This document shows, one piece after another, positions 9,252 through 18,045 of a DNA stretch of 64,000 nt. Every line of letters starts with the position of its first letter. Position 1 is the first letter of the stretch. This DNA is from DATFVB01 sp963714035 (lineage in GTDB: Bacteria > Acidobacteriota > Thermoanaerobaculia > UBA5066 > DATFVB01). The stretch covers positions 1,550,001 to 1,614,000 of the forward strand of contig OY970224.1 of assembly GCA_963714035.1 (NCBI GenBank). The letters are read 5' to 3'. The translations under genes were made by a program, and so were the position numbers. Below the pieces are notes generated by a model. It made no database searches. It saw nothing but the letters and a program-made list of their open reading frames with translations, and was not told the origin of the DNA.

Positions 9252-9277
9252 TCATCCGGGCTCGAAGAGAAACCGCC

Positions 9278-9904
9278 TCAGACCGGAGGAGGCGGGGGGG
9301 GCACCGAGGCGTCCGGAGGAGCCGAGCTCGTCGTCGTGCTCTGCGGCGTCGTCTGGACCGGAGGCAGAGTCGTGGGCACCGGAAGCGTCTGCGGCGCAGT
9401 CGTCGACGGCGTCGCGCTCGGCACCGGGGCCGGCGCTGGAACCGACTGGATCGGAACCGGGACGATCTGCGGCGCGGCGATCACCGGAGCGGGCGCGGCC
9501 GGCTCGGCCGGGGTCGGCTCCGTCTCCGTCCGGCGCGGGCTCGTGGCCCGGCGGTGGTGCGTCGCGGATCCCGAAGAGGACGAAGTCTGCGGGACCGTGG
9601 ACGTTTCCACGGGCGCGGGCGTGGCTGCCGAGGCGGCGGCCGCCGGCGCCGGAGACTCGGCCACGGCGGCCGGGGCCGTCGGCTCGAGAGGCGGCGGGGT
9701 GATCGCCGCGGACGGGGCCGCTCCCACCGAAGACGTCGTGGTGGTGCTCGCCACCTTCGGCTGCCGACTCGAGTGCGCGACCGCGAGAGCGATCACCACC
9801 CCGACGACGACGACGATACCGAGAAATATTTCCATCCGGATCTTCCGGGTTCGATCGGCCTGGGCGGTTCTTTCAAACGAGAAGTGTTGAATCGCGTTCG
9901 CCAT
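9278..9904 (-). CDS. Single-TM protein with long Pro/Ala/Thr-rich tail
   Basis: 208 aa. ATG at 9904 is chosen because CGGAGGT precedes it by 6 nt. An ATG 15 codons upstream has no ribosome site. About 25 cytoplasmic residues precede one TM helix (IFLGIVVVVGVVIALAVA, about 27-44). The rest is low-complexity P/A/T/V/S sequence ending in a run of prolines, probably an extended cell-wall-spanning or surface segment like a TonB-style linker. No functional domain is visible. It has its own terminator (9221-9251). Confidence 0.75.
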   Translation of the reverse strand: MANAIQHFSFERTAQADRTRKIRMEIFLGIVVVVGVVIALAVAHSSRQPKVASTTTTSSVGAAPSAAITPPPLEPTAPAAVAESPAPAAAASAATPAPVETSTVPQTSSSSGSATHHRRATSPRRTETEPTPAEPAAPAPVIAAPQIVPVPIQSVPAPAPVPSATPSTTAPQTLPVPTTLPPVQTTPQSTTTSSAPPDASVPPPPPPV

Positions 9905-9951
9905 TGCTGACCTCCGAGAGGGACAAATTGCAAGATAGCTGCCAGACACGT

Positions 9952-10008
9952 CGCATTCGCGACGCTCGCGCAGCTCGGATCGCGAATGCTCCCGCCGCGC
10001 AGACCTCC
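9952..10008 (+). repeat. 57-bp direct repeat, copy 1
   Basis: Nearly identical to 10118-10174, 110 bp away. It contains the inverted repeat ATTCGCGAC..GATCGCGAAT and so can form a hairpin. A diverged relative occurs near 20310. Confidence 0.85.
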
Positions 10009-10117
10009 TCCGCTCGGTTACTTCGCGGAGACTTTCCGCGCGGCGACCTTAACGTGGCTCGGGCTCCCGCCCTCGACCGCTTCGGCGCCCCACCAGAACC
10101 CATCAGAGCCCGAAGAC

Positions 10118-10174
10118 CGCATTCGCGACGCTCGCGCAGCTCGGATCGCGAATGCTCCCGCCGCGCAGACCTCC
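10118..10174 (+). repeat. 57-bp direct repeat, copy 2
   Basis: Second copy of the 9952-10008 unit. Copies and neighbouring repeat fragments fill the non-coding stretch 9905-10330, which holds no gene. Confidence 0.85.
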
Positions 10175-10186
10175 AAAAACCATTTG

Positions 10187-10260
10187 TCATCCTGAGGAGT
10201 GACTTGTCCGCCGTAGCTCGGGGAGCGAAGGCGGAAGCAACGAAGGATCTGCTCCCGGCG
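10187..10260 (+). repeat. 'CATCCTGAGGAG' repeat split by a hairpin insert
   Basis: The repeat core found at 20120 and 32030 (GTCATCCTGAGGAG...CGAAGGATCTGCTC) is here interrupted at about 10204-10238 by a hairpin with TCCGCC..GGCGGA ends. The same hairpin occurs inside several attC-like sites at 57-61 kb. Confidence 0.7.
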
Positions 10261-10330
10261 CTCCGCTCGAAACTCGCAACCCGCGACTCGCGACTGCGCC
10301 GAGAGGCGCCCGACTCGAAACTCGAACGCG

Positions 10331-11761
10331 CTATCCCTCTTCCCGGATCGCGCGTTCGAGGTCTTCGAGAGCCATGTCGATCCGGTCGCGGTGCGTGCGG
10401 AAAGAAAGGACGCAGATCCGGATCGCGAAAACCGGCCCGAGCATCGTCCCGGTGACGTGCACGCGGCCGCGGGCGTTGACGCGCTCGAGGATCCGTCGGT
10501 TTGCGGCGTTGGTCTCCTCGGCCGCCCGATCCGGCCACGCTCGCCGGAACGCGACGATCGAAAGCTGCGGCTCGGCGAGGATCTCGATCCCGGGCATCGT
10601 CCGCAGCCCGTCGGCCGCCGCGCGGGCGAGCGCGAGCTTCTCTTCGAGGTTCGCGCGGAACGGAGCGATCCCGGAGAGCCGAACCGGGAGCCAGACCCGC
10701 AGCCCCCGCCAGTCGCGGGAGAGCTCGGGCGAGATCTGGCAGAAGTCGACGAACTCTTCCTCTTCGCGCATCTCGGGCAGGTACTCGGCCGTGAGCGCGT
10801 GCGCGCGCCGGAGCGCGGCGCCGTCCCGGACGATCAGGCAGCCGGTGCCGTAGGGAAGAAAGAGTCCCTTGTGGGGATCGAGGATCACGGAGTCGGAGAG
10901 CTCGATCCCGGCGAGGGTCGAGCGTCCCTCTGCGGTGAGGGCGAAGAACCCGCCGTAGGCCGCGTCGACGTGGAACCACAGCCCCTCCCGCCGCGCGAAG
11001 TCCGCGAGCGCGCGCAGATCGTCGACCGCGCCGGTGTTCGTCGTCCCGGCGTTGCCGACGACGAGGAACGGCGCCGCCCCGGCGGCCCGGTCGCCGGCGA
11101 CCCGCTCCGCGAGCGCGTCCAGGCGGATCCGGAACCGTTCGTCGGTCGGGATCGCCCGGACGTTCTCCGGCGGAAACCCCGCGAGCATCGCCGCCTTCGC
11201 GACCGAGTGGTGCGTCTGGTCGGAAACGTAGATCGTGCCGGAGAGGAAGTCGGGCGGCAGCTTCTCCCGACGGGCCGTGACGATCGCGGAAAAGTTCGAG
11301 ATCGATCCGCCCGACGTGAGCACGCCGCGCGCGGCCGGCGGATAACCGACGATCCCCGCGAACCACGACACCACGTCCGCTTCGATCTGCGCGAGCCCGG
11401 GCGCCGCGGCCCACACCCCGACGTAGCGGTTCGTCGCGTCGGCGATCAGGTCGGCCACCGCCGCGGCCGGAATTCCCCCGCCCGGGATGTAGGCGAGATA
11501 CCCCGGCCCGGCCGTGCAGAAGCTCGTCGGGATCACGCGATCGAAGAGCAGGTCGAGGAGCGGCTCGAGCGCCGTCCCGTTCTCCGGCAGGTGGTCCAGA
11601 CGGATCTCGCGCGCGAGCGCCGCTCCGGCCGACGGGGGCGCCGACGACATCGACGGCAGGCCTTCCAGGTACCGCTCGATCCGCGTGGTCGCCGCGTCGA
11701 CGAGGTCCCGGAACCCGCCGGGAGAGAGCTCGAGCGGAAAATCGGGCGGAGAGACGGGCAT
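10331..11761 (-). CDS. PLP-dependent group II (aromatic-L-amino-acid type) decarboxylase
   Basis: 476 aa, ATG at 11761, apparently leaderless (TAAGAT box 6 nt upstream). Fold-type I PLP signatures are present: 'TSGGSISNFSAI' (phosphate/cofactor loop, about 149-160), 'HVDAAYGG' (Asp266 for the pyridine nitrogen, about 264-271), and 'DPHKGLFLPYG' with Schiff-base Lys298. Overall it matches pyridoxal-dependent aromatic amino acid / tyrosine / glutamate decarboxylases of usual length about 470-490. It should decarboxylate an L-amino acid in the cytoplasm; the substrate cannot be told from sequence alone. It is divergent from the BNR gene at 11861, with 99 bp between the starts. Confidence 0.9.
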   Translation of the reverse strand: MPVSPPDFPLELSPGGFRDLVDAATTRIERYLEGLPSMSSAPPSAGAALAREIRLDHLPENGTALEPLLDLLFDRVIPTSFCTAGPGYLAYIPGGGIPAAAVADLIADATNRYVGVWAAAPGLAQIEADVVSWFAGIVGYPPAARGVLTSGGSISNFSAIVTARREKLPPDFLSGTIYVSDQTHHSVAKAAMLAGFPPENVRAIPTDERFRIRLDALAERVAGDRAAGAAPFLVVGNAGTTNTGAVDDLRALADFARREGLWFHVDAAYGGFFALTAEGRSTLAGIELSDSVILDPHKGLFLPYGTGCLIVRDGAALRRAHALTAEYLPEMREEEEFVDFCQISPELSRDWRGLRVWLPVRLSGIAPFRANLEEKLALARAAADGLRTMPGIEILAEPQLSIVAFRRAWPDRAAEETNAANRRILERVNARGRVHVTGTMLGPVFAIRICVLSFRTHRDRIDMALEDLERAIREEG

Positions 11762-11767
11762 CGCCGG

Positions 11768-11773
11768 ATCTTA
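11768..11773 (-). promoter_or_regulatory. -10 box TAAGAT, likely leaderless start
   Basis: Its downstream edge is 6 nt from the ATG of the decarboxylase and no ribosome site is visible, so transcription would begin at or next to the start codon. Confidence 0.5.
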
Positions 11774-11860
11774 CCGTGTCCCGCCGCCGGAAAAGTTCGG
11801 GCGAAACGATCGCGCCCGCCGGGGCGTTTGATATGGTTTGACGATCAACGAGGAGATCCG

Positions 11861-14800
11861 ATGATGACGACGCCCCGCCTCCGTTTCGCCGCCGCCCTGA
11901 TGCTCGCCGCCGCTCCCCTCTTCGCCGCGAAGCGCTCCGCCGCGCCTCCCCCCGCGGCGTCGGCCGACGAGAAGGAGCCCGCCGATTTCTTCGGAAACGT
12001 GAAGATCCGGAACCTCGGCCCCGCGGTCGGGGGAGGGCGCGTGAGCGCCGTCGCCGGCGTCCCGGGCGACAGAAACGTGTATTACGTCGGGGCCGGCGGA
12101 GGGGGCGTCTGGAAGACGATCGACGGCGGCCTCTCGTGGAAGGCCGTCTTCGAGAAGGAGGCGACCGCCTCGATCGGCGCGATCGCGGTCGCGCCGTCCG
12201 ATCCGAGCGTCGTCTGGGTGGGGACCGGCGAGGCCAACATCCGGAACGACGCGCTCCCCGGCCGCGGGATCTACGTCTCCGGAGACGCGGGCCAGAGCTG
12301 GAAGCGCGCGGGTCTCGAGCACGCCGGACAGATCTCGAACATCGTGATCCATCCGACGAACCCCGACGTCGTGTGGGTCTCCGTCTTCGGCCACGAGTGG
12401 GGACCGAACCCCGATCGCGGCATCTTTCGCACGACCGACGGCGGCGCGACGTGGAAGAAGGTCCTTTTCGTCGACGACCGGACCGGAGCCATCGACCTCG
12501 TCATGGAGCCGGGGAATCCGCGGGTCCTCTACGCGGCGCTCTGGGAAGCCCGGCGCTACCCGTGGGAGCTCGTCAGCGGCGGCGGCGGAAGCGGGCTCTA
12601 CCGCTCGACCGACGGCGGCGACACCTGGAAGAAGCTCACGAAGGGGCTGCCCGACGGCCCGCTCGGACGGATCGCGATCGCCGCGGCGCCGAGCAACCCC
12701 CGCCATCTGTACGCGCTGGTCGAGGCGAAGAAGGGCATGCTCTGGGAATCGAACGACCGCGGAGACGAGTGGAAGAGGGTGAGCGAGAGCCATCTCCTCG
12801 ACGTGCGGCCGTTCTATTTCTCCCGGCTCTTCGTCTCTCCCGAGGACGAGCGGCGCGTGTACTTCCTCTCGTACGACCTCGTCGAGTCCGATGACGGCGG
12901 GAAGACGGCGCGCCCGATCGACCGCGGCGTCCATGTCGACCACCATGCCCTCTGGATCGATCCGGCGGATCCTTCGCGCATCGTGCAGGGCAACGACGGC
13001 GGGGCCTACGTCACCGAGGACCGCGGAAAGAGCTGGCGGGCCTGGGACGACATCCCGATCGAGCAGTTCTACATGGTCGCGGCCGACTCGGCGACCCCGT
13101 ACCACCTCTGCGGCGGCCTCCAGGACAACAACGCCTGGTGCGGGCCGTCCGACAGCCTGAGCCGCTCGGGAATCACGGGAGCCGACTGGTTCGTGACGAC
13201 CGGCGGGGACGGCGAGTACTCGGTGCCGGCGCCGAGCGATCCGACCATCGTCTATTCCGACTCGCAGAACGGCTCGATCAGCCGGCTCGACACGAAGACG
13301 CACATCTCGCGGTACGTCCAGCCCTATCTCCTCGGCGTCGAGGACCTCCCGCCGTCGGAGCTGAAGTACCGGTTCAACTGGACCTCCCCGATCGCCGTCT
13401 CCGCATCCGACGCGCAGGAGGTCTATCTCGGCGGGAACGTCGTCTTCCGTTCGAAGGACGGCGGCGACCACTGGGAGGTCGCGAGCCCCGATCTGACCCG
13501 CAACGACAAGTCGAAACAGCGCGCGAGCGGCGGCCCGATCAATCTCGATCTCTCGGGCGCCGAGACGTACGGCACGCTCCTTTCGATCACGATCGCCGAC
13601 CGCGACCCGGCGACGATCTGGACCGGAAGCGACGACGGCCTCGTCCAGGTGACGCGAGACGGCGGGAAGACCTGGAAGAACGTGACCCCGAAGGGCGCTC
13701 CGGCGTGGGCGCGCGCGTACCAGGTGGGGGTGTCGCCGTTCGACGCGGGCACGGCCTATGCGCCGTTCGACGCCCACGAGCTCGACGACGACCGGGCGTA
13801 CGCCTGGAAGACGACCGACGGCGGCGCCTCCTGGACGCCGATCGCGGCGGGGCTCCCCGACGACGAGCCGGTCTACGTGATCCGCGAAGACCCGAACAAA
13901 CGCGGATTCCTCGTCGCCGGCACGGGCGCCGGGATCTACTTCTCGCGCGACGCCGGGGGCCACTGGGAGAAGCTCCACGCCGACATGCCGACCGTCGCGG
14001 TGTTCGACGTGAAGTTCGTTCGCGGAGACCTCGTCGTCGCGACCCACGGGCGCGGACTCTTCGTGTTCGACGCGATCTCGCCGCTCGAGGAAGCGACCCC
14101 GGCGATCGAGGCGGCCGACTTCCACCTCTTCGACACGCGTCCGGGCGTGCTCTACCACATGTGGAACCGCGGCGGATTCTCGCGCGATCCCGGCGCCGCG
14201 CCGAATCCCGCTTCCGGCGTTCGCGTCGACTACTCGCTGAAATCCGAGATCAAGAGCGACGAGGAAAAGGACGAGCCGGGGCCGGGCCGGAAGAAAACGC
14301 CCGTCCGGATCGTGGTGACGGACTCGGCCGGCCGGAAGGTCGCGACCCGGTATGGCGAATCGAAGGCGGGGCTCAACCGCTGGACGTGGGACATGCGCTA
14401 CGACGGCGAGACGCCGGTGTCGTTCCAGAAACGGCCCCCCGCCAACGAGTTCTTCACGCCCGGCGAAGGGCCGCGCGTGCTCCCCGGCGAATACCGCATC
14501 GCGGTGACGGTCGCCGGAAAGACCGAGACGAAGAGCGCCCGCGTCGAGCCGGACCCGCGGATCCCGCCGCGCCCCGACGCCGCCCGCGAAGGGGTCCGCG
14601 CCGCGCTCGCGGCCCGCGGCGAGCTCTCCGCCCTGAACGAAGCGCTGAACCGGTCCCACGACCTGAGAGGCGACCTGAAGAAGGCCGAGCGGCTCGGGCG
14701 GGACGACGATTCGGCCGAAAAGGCGCCGCGCTTCCCGAAGACGGCGGCCGCGGCGAAATCGCTCGAGGCGAAGCTCGCCGCCTGGCAGGACTCCGTGTAC

Positions 14801-15091
14801 AACCCCGATCGCCAGTACGACGTCGGCGCCGACTCGATCCACTTCCACTCGAAGCTCCACGACTCCTACGAGTCGCTCGCCCGGCAGCTCTCGAACACCG
14901 CAGACAACCCGCCGACCGAGGCGGCGCGCGAAGAGATGACGCGGCTCCGCGGCGAGCTCGATTCGCGGCTCGCCGAATTCAACCGGATCGTCGGGGAGGA
15001 AGTGCCCGCCTACGACAGGGCCGCGGCGGCGGAAGGCGCGCCGACGCTCTATGCGGGAGAACCGGTACAGGTGGAGCCGCCGGCCCTCTGA
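11861..15091 (+). CDS. BNR/sortilin-like beta-propeller protein
   Basis: 1076 aa. ATG at 11861 follows GAGGAG, with a second ATG directly after it. Signal peptide about 1-23 ('FAAALMLAAAPLFA'). Residues about 45-780 hold many Asp-box repeats (GVWKTIDGGLSW, GIYVSGDAGQSW, GIFRTTDGGATW, GLYRSTDGGDTW, AYVTEDRGKSW). Conserved elements 'GGLQDNNAWCGPS' and 'GGDGEY' are shared with the paralogue at 45539. The C-terminal about 250 residues form a separate domain ('GLNRWTWDMRYDGE', 'GEYRIAVTVAG') with an Ig/immunoglobulin-like strand pattern and a helical tail. It is likely secreted or periplasmic. Similar proteins are abundant in Acidobacteriota and often named glycosyl hydrolase or VPS10-domain protein; enzyme activity is not demonstrated. 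Confidence 0.9.
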   Translation: MMTTPRLRFAAALMLAAAPLFAAKRSAAPPPAASADEKEPADFFGNVKIRNLGPAVGGGRVSAVAGVPGDRNVYYVGAGGGGVWKTIDGGLSWKAVFEKEATASIGAIAVAPSDPSVVWVGTGEANIRNDALPGRGIYVSGDAGQSWKRAGLEHAGQISNIVIHPTNPDVVWVSVFGHEWGPNPDRGIFRTTDGGATWKKVLFVDDRTGAIDLVMEPGNPRVLYAALWEARRYPWELVSGGGGSGLYRSTDGGDTWKKLTKGLPDGPLGRIAIAAAPSNPRHLYALVEAKKGMLWESNDRGDEWKRVSESHLLDVRPFYFSRLFVSPEDERRVYFLSYDLVESDDGGKTARPIDRGVHVDHHALWIDPADPSRIVQGNDGGAYVTEDRGKSWRAWDDIPIEQFYMVAADSATPYHLCGGLQDNNAWCGPSDSLSRSGITGADWFVTTGGDGEYSVPAPSDPTIVYSDSQNGSISRLDTKTHISRYVQPYLLGVEDLPPSELKYRFNWTSPIAVSASDAQEVYLGGNVVFRSKDGGDHWEVASPDLTRNDKSKQRASGGPINLDLSGAETYGTLLSITIADRDPATIWTGSDDGLVQVTRDGGKTWKNVTPKGAPAWARAYQVGVSPFDAGTAYAPFDAHELDDDRAYAWKTTDGGASWTPIAAGLPDDEPVYVIREDPNKRGFLVAGTGAGIYFSRDAGGHWEKLHADMPTVAVFDVKFVRGDLVVATHGRGLFVFDAISPLEEATPAIEAADFHLFDTRPGVLYHMWNRGGFSRDPGAAPNPASGVRVDYSLKSEIKSDEEKDEPGPGRKKTPVRIVVTDSAGRKVATRYGESKAGLNRWTWDMRYDGETPVSFQKRPPANEFFTPGEGPRVLPGEYRIAVTVAGKTETKSARVEPDPRIPPRPDAAREGVRAALAARGELSALNEALNRSHDLRGDLKKAERLGRDDDSAEKAPRFPKTAAAAKSLEAKLAAWQDSVYNPDRQYDVGADSIHFHSKLHDSYESLARQLSNTADNPPTEAAREEMTRLRGELDSRLAEFNRIVGEEVPAYDRAAAAEGAPTLYAGEPVQVEPPAL

Positions 15092-15109
15092 AGCCGGCGG
15101 GGGGTCCCG

Positions 15110-15420
15110 GCCTGCTCCCCTCGATCTTCGATATTTTCGTCCAGGGGGACCGGTCCCTGGATCGCTCCCAGGGCGGCCTCGGCATCGGTCTGACCCTCGT
15201 GCGCCGAATCATGGAGCTGCACGGCGGACACGTGGCGGCCAGGAGCGGCGGTCCCGGGATGGGGAGCGAGCTCGTGGGTCTCCCTTCCCGAGGCCGAGGC
15301 GGACGCCGCCCGCCTCCCGCCCGGGGCCGCCGCCTCGAAACCGCAGATCCCTTCTCAGAGAATCCTGATCGTCGAGGACAACGCCGACTCCGCCGAGGGC
15401 CTCGCCCGCCCGGCCGGCTA
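15110..15420 (+). pseudogene. Remnant of a hybrid histidine kinase / receiver
   Basis: One frame reads 'LLPSIFDIFVQGDRSLDRS' then 'GGLGIGLTLVRRIMELHGG', the F-box/G2 part of a HATPase_c domain. Near 15272 the frame shifts by one base: removing one base after the Leu codon gives 'WVSLPEAEADAA'. The new frame continues into 'SQRILIVEDNADSAEGLA', the start of a receiver domain with its acidic pocket. The remnant stops at the crotonase stop codon. The kinase core upstream (H-box, N-box) is absent. So this is a decayed, truncated fragment left between two convergent genes. Confidence 0.85.
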
Positions 15421-16164
15421 CCGGCCCTTCAGCTTTTCGACGACCGCGCGCACGCGCTCCCGGCTCGCGTCGGAGAACCACGCGTCGACCCAGGCCTGCC
15501 CGTCCTCGCGGCGAGCACGCTCGAGCGCGTCCGCGGCCGGTCGCCGAAGCAGGCGCTTGACGGCCGAATACGCCGGGCGGCCGACCGCCAGGAGCCTGCG
15601 GGCGGCCTCGAGCGCGCGCGGTTCCACGGACTCCGGTTCGGCGAGGGCGTCGACGACGCCTGCCTCGAGGGCTTCGGAAGGGGAAAAGAGGATGCCCTCC
15701 CGGGCGGCGCGGACGAGGCTCGCCGGCGTCAATTGCGCGCGGAAGGTCTCGATCACGACGACGGGAAGCGGAAGGCCGATCTGGACTTCGTTGATGCCGA
15801 TCTTCGCCGGCCCCTCGGCCATGACCCGATGGTCGGCCTGCATCGCCAGAACGCACCCTCCGGCGATCGCGTGTCCATTGACGGCCGCGACGACCGGAAC
15901 GGGCCAGAGGAAGATCCGCTTCATGGTCTCGTGGAAGTGCTCCATGAGCGATTCGATCGCGGGCCGCGGGAGGTCGACGAGCGCCGGCAGGTCGAGCCCG
16001 GCGGAAAAGATCTTTCGCGCTCCGGTCAACACCACCGCGTCCGCTCCTTCCGCCGAGCGCAACGCGGCGTCGAAATCCCCGAGAAACCGCTCCTGGATCG
16101 CATTGGCCTTTCCGTCGTCCATCCGGAGAAGGGCGATTCCGCCGGCGTTCTCGATCGAGATCAT
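15418..16164 (-). CDS. Enoyl-CoA hydratase/isomerase (crotonase) family protein
   Basis: 248 aa, ATG at 16164. Crotonase motifs: 'GARKIFSAGLDLPAL' (first oxyanion loop), 'VPVVAAVNGHAIAGGCVLAM' (second oxyanion loop GHAIAGG, about 95-107), and 'INEVQIGLPLPVVV' with a Glu at the catalytic Glu position. It is slightly shorter than standard 255-260 aa enzymes. The fold acts on acyl-CoA thioesters in the cytoplasm; hydratase versus isomerase cannot be decided. It lies downstream of the MerR operon on the same strand (35 bp gap) but is not obviously linked in function. Confidence 0.9.
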   Translation of the reverse strand: MISIENAGGIALLRMDDGKANAIQERFLGDFDAALRSAEGADAVVLTGARKIFSAGLDLPALVDLPRPAIESLMEHFHETMKRIFLWPVPVVAAVNGHAIAGGCVLAMQADHRVMAEGPAKIGINEVQIGLPLPVVVIETFRAQLTPASLVRAAREGILFSPSEALEAGVVDALAEPESVEPRALEAARRLLAVGRPAYSAVKRLLRRPAADALERARREDGQAWVDAWFSDASRERVRAVVEKLKGR

Positions 16165-16199
16165 GCGCGGATGATATCCGCCGGAGCCCCGGTCCGCCC

Positions 16200-17465
16200 T
16201 CAGTGACCGCCCGGGTGCTCGTGCATCGAGCCGACTCCGAAACGGACCCGGAAGAAACCGTGGATCGACACGGGGTGCGACCCGTAGACGTCGTCCAGCC
16301 GCTGCGTGAAGCGGTAGACCGTCGCGTCGAGGCCCACGCCGGTCTCCGCCTCGGAGACGAGCGGGACGTCCCTCGTGAACCCGAGAGTCGCCGCCCGGAC
16401 GGCCGTGCGCTGCGGCGCCACGTCGTCCGGGCGCTGGCGCTTGTTCGTCAGCTCGTACAGGTCGCGATCCACGGACTCGACCCGTCCGTACACGAAATTC
16501 GCGCCGGCGAATTTCCAGGTCCACTCGAGCGTGTTGCCCCATTCGGGCCCGGACGGCGTGAGGTTTCTCCCGGCGATGAGCGTCGCCGCCAAGAAGCCGT
16601 TCGGAAACGCGCTCTGCCAGCCGATCGACGCCGTCGACCGGGTCTGGTTTCCCTCCTCGATCTTCTCGGGATGCTCGAGGTGCCCCGACGAAACCTGGAG
16701 CGAGAGCTCCGGCGTCGGGCGGATCCACAACCTCCCGGCGTACGAATCCAGGCTCCCCTGCTCGATGTCCCAGCGGTTCTCGTCCGGCTCGCGCCCGTGG
16801 AACGCGGACCCCTCGACCTCGAAAATCGTGTATTTCCACCCCGCCGTGACGACGTCCGAGGCGATGTGCGTCGAATCCTGGTTGTGGTGCGCGAGCGGAG
16901 CCGACGGATTCTCGGAGGCCGAGAGCCGGTGGGGATAGGCGACGGGCCCGAGCGCCGGCTCTCCCACCGGAGCGACGTAGAAGCGCGCCCGGCCGGCCTC
17001 GTCCGTTTCCTTCTCCCAGGACGCGCCGAGCTGGACGAAGAGGTCGTGCGGGTGCTGCCGGTCGACGAGCAGGACGCCTTCGTACGTCTCCCCGCGCTGG
17101 AAGAGCTGCCGCGAGCCCTCCGGGGGGATCGTCGCCGGCTCCAGCGAGAACGTTCCGAGGAGCGACAGCTTTCCGCCGCCCCATCCCCGGACCGCCATCG
17201 CCATCAGGTGGTTCTGGGATTCGAACTCGCGGCCCCCGGAGGGACCGCCCTGGCGATTGGCGTCGAGAAACGCGTAGCCGTGGAGCATCGTCATCCAGTG
17301 CGGCATGGCCGGCATCTCGTCCATGGTTGCCATCGGGTCCGGATTCGCATCGGCGGGGAGCGGGGCGTGATCGTGGACCGACTGGGCGGAAAGCGGCGCG
17401 GCGGCGAGGAGCGCCGTGAAGAACGCGGCGAGGAGCGCCCTGAAGAGCAGGCGCGTTCGCCTCAT
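16200..17465 (-). CDS. Putative outer-membrane protein in MerR metal-response operon
   Basis: 421 aa. The ATG at 17465 overlaps the merR-like stop (ATGA), which fixes the start. A signal peptide (about 1-27, ending 'PLSAQ') is followed by a His/Met-rich stretch ('SVHDHAPLPAD', 'MATMDEMPAMPHWMTMLHG') suited to Cu/Ag or other soft metal binding. The rest alternates aromatic and small residues like a beta-barrel ('LSLQVSSGHLEHPEKIEEG', 'FLAATLIAGRNLT') and ends 'SIHGFFRVRFG...HEHPGGH'. Location and metal link are inference from composition and from the MerR partner. I do not know a named family. Confidence 0.75.
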   Translation of the reverse strand: MRRTRLLFRALLAAFFTALLAAAPLSAQSVHDHAPLPADANPDPMATMDEMPAMPHWMTMLHGYAFLDANRQGGPSGGREFESQNHLMAMAVRGWGGGKLSLLGTFSLEPATIPPEGSRQLFQRGETYEGVLLVDRQHPHDLFVQLGASWEKETDEAGRARFYVAPVGEPALGPVAYPHRLSASENPSAPLAHHNQDSTHIASDVVTAGWKYTIFEVEGSAFHGREPDENRWDIEQGSLDSYAGRLWIRPTPELSLQVSSGHLEHPEKIEEGNQTRSTASIGWQSAFPNGFLAATLIAGRNLTPSGPEWGNTLEWTWKFAGANFVYGRVESVDRDLYELTNKRQRPDDVAPQRTAVRAATLGFTRDVPLVSEAETGVGLDATVYRFTQRLDDVYGSHPVSIHGFFRVRFGVGSMHEHPGGH

Positions 17466-18028
17466 CGCGTGGAACGGGTCCGTCCCGGGCCCATGGAGCG
17501 CGCCGGCGTTCCGGCGCGGTTGGCGAGCGCTTCGAGGAGCCCCGCGCGCTTCCCGCCCGCCTCGACGAGGCGGATGTCCCACTCCGCCACGACCTCCTCA
17601 AGCCCTTCGCAGAGCGCGGTCAGGTCCGCGATCTCCCGGCGCAGACGCTCCACTTTCTCGCCGGCGAGCCGGCGCACCTCCCGACAGGGAGTCCCGCCGG
17701 CGTCGCGCGTCCGAAGGACACCCGCGAGTTCCTGGATCGAGAAGCCGACGGAAACGGCGACACGAATCAGGCGGACTCGCGCCACCGCCGACGGCGCGTG
17801 ACGCCGGTAGCCGTTCCCGGAGCGGCGCGGCCTTGGAAGCAAGCCTCGCCGCTCGTAGAACCGGAGCGTGTCCTTCGTGACGCCGGCGCGAGCGGAGAGC
17901 TCGCCGGAAGAAAGCTCGGAGAGCTCGCCGGACAACAGCTCCCCGACCTCGCCGGAGCGAAGTTCGGAGAGCGCCTTCGGGGAGGCCGGACTCTCCCTCC
18001 GGACCCGACCGTTTCCGCCGCGACGCAT
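17462..18028 (-). CDS. MerR-family metal-type transcriptional regulator
   Basis: 188 aa. Winged HTH at about 41-75: 'GELSARAGVTKDTLRFYERR' then 'GLLPRPRRSGNGYRRHAP'. The dimerisation coiled coil follows, with Cys in 'GGTPCREVRRLAGEKV' and a second Cys in 'LTALCEGLEEVV'. This Cys spacing is typical of metal-sensing MerR proteins (Zn/Cu/Pb/Cd class). Unusually, about 40 residues precede the HTH, made of repeated SGEL/SEL units from degenerate tandem repeats, so the true start might be internal. It likely activates its own operon by underwinding the 20-bp spacer promoter at 18646-18677. Confidence 0.9.
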   Translation of the reverse strand: MRRGGNGRVRRESPASPKALSELRSGEVGELLSGELSELSSGELSARAGVTKDTLRFYERRGLLPRPRRSGNGYRRHAPSAVARVRLIRVAVSVGFSIQELAGVLRTRDAGGTPCREVRRLAGEKVERLRREIADLTALCEGLEEVVAEWDIRLVEAGGKRAGLLEALANRAGTPARSMGPGRTRSTR

Positions 18029-18045
18029 TCCGAGACTCTATCGCT

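Noticed and set aside
10197..10240. Terminator for the decarboxylase
   Set aside because: Hairpin has no T tract and matches the mobile hairpin in attC sites.
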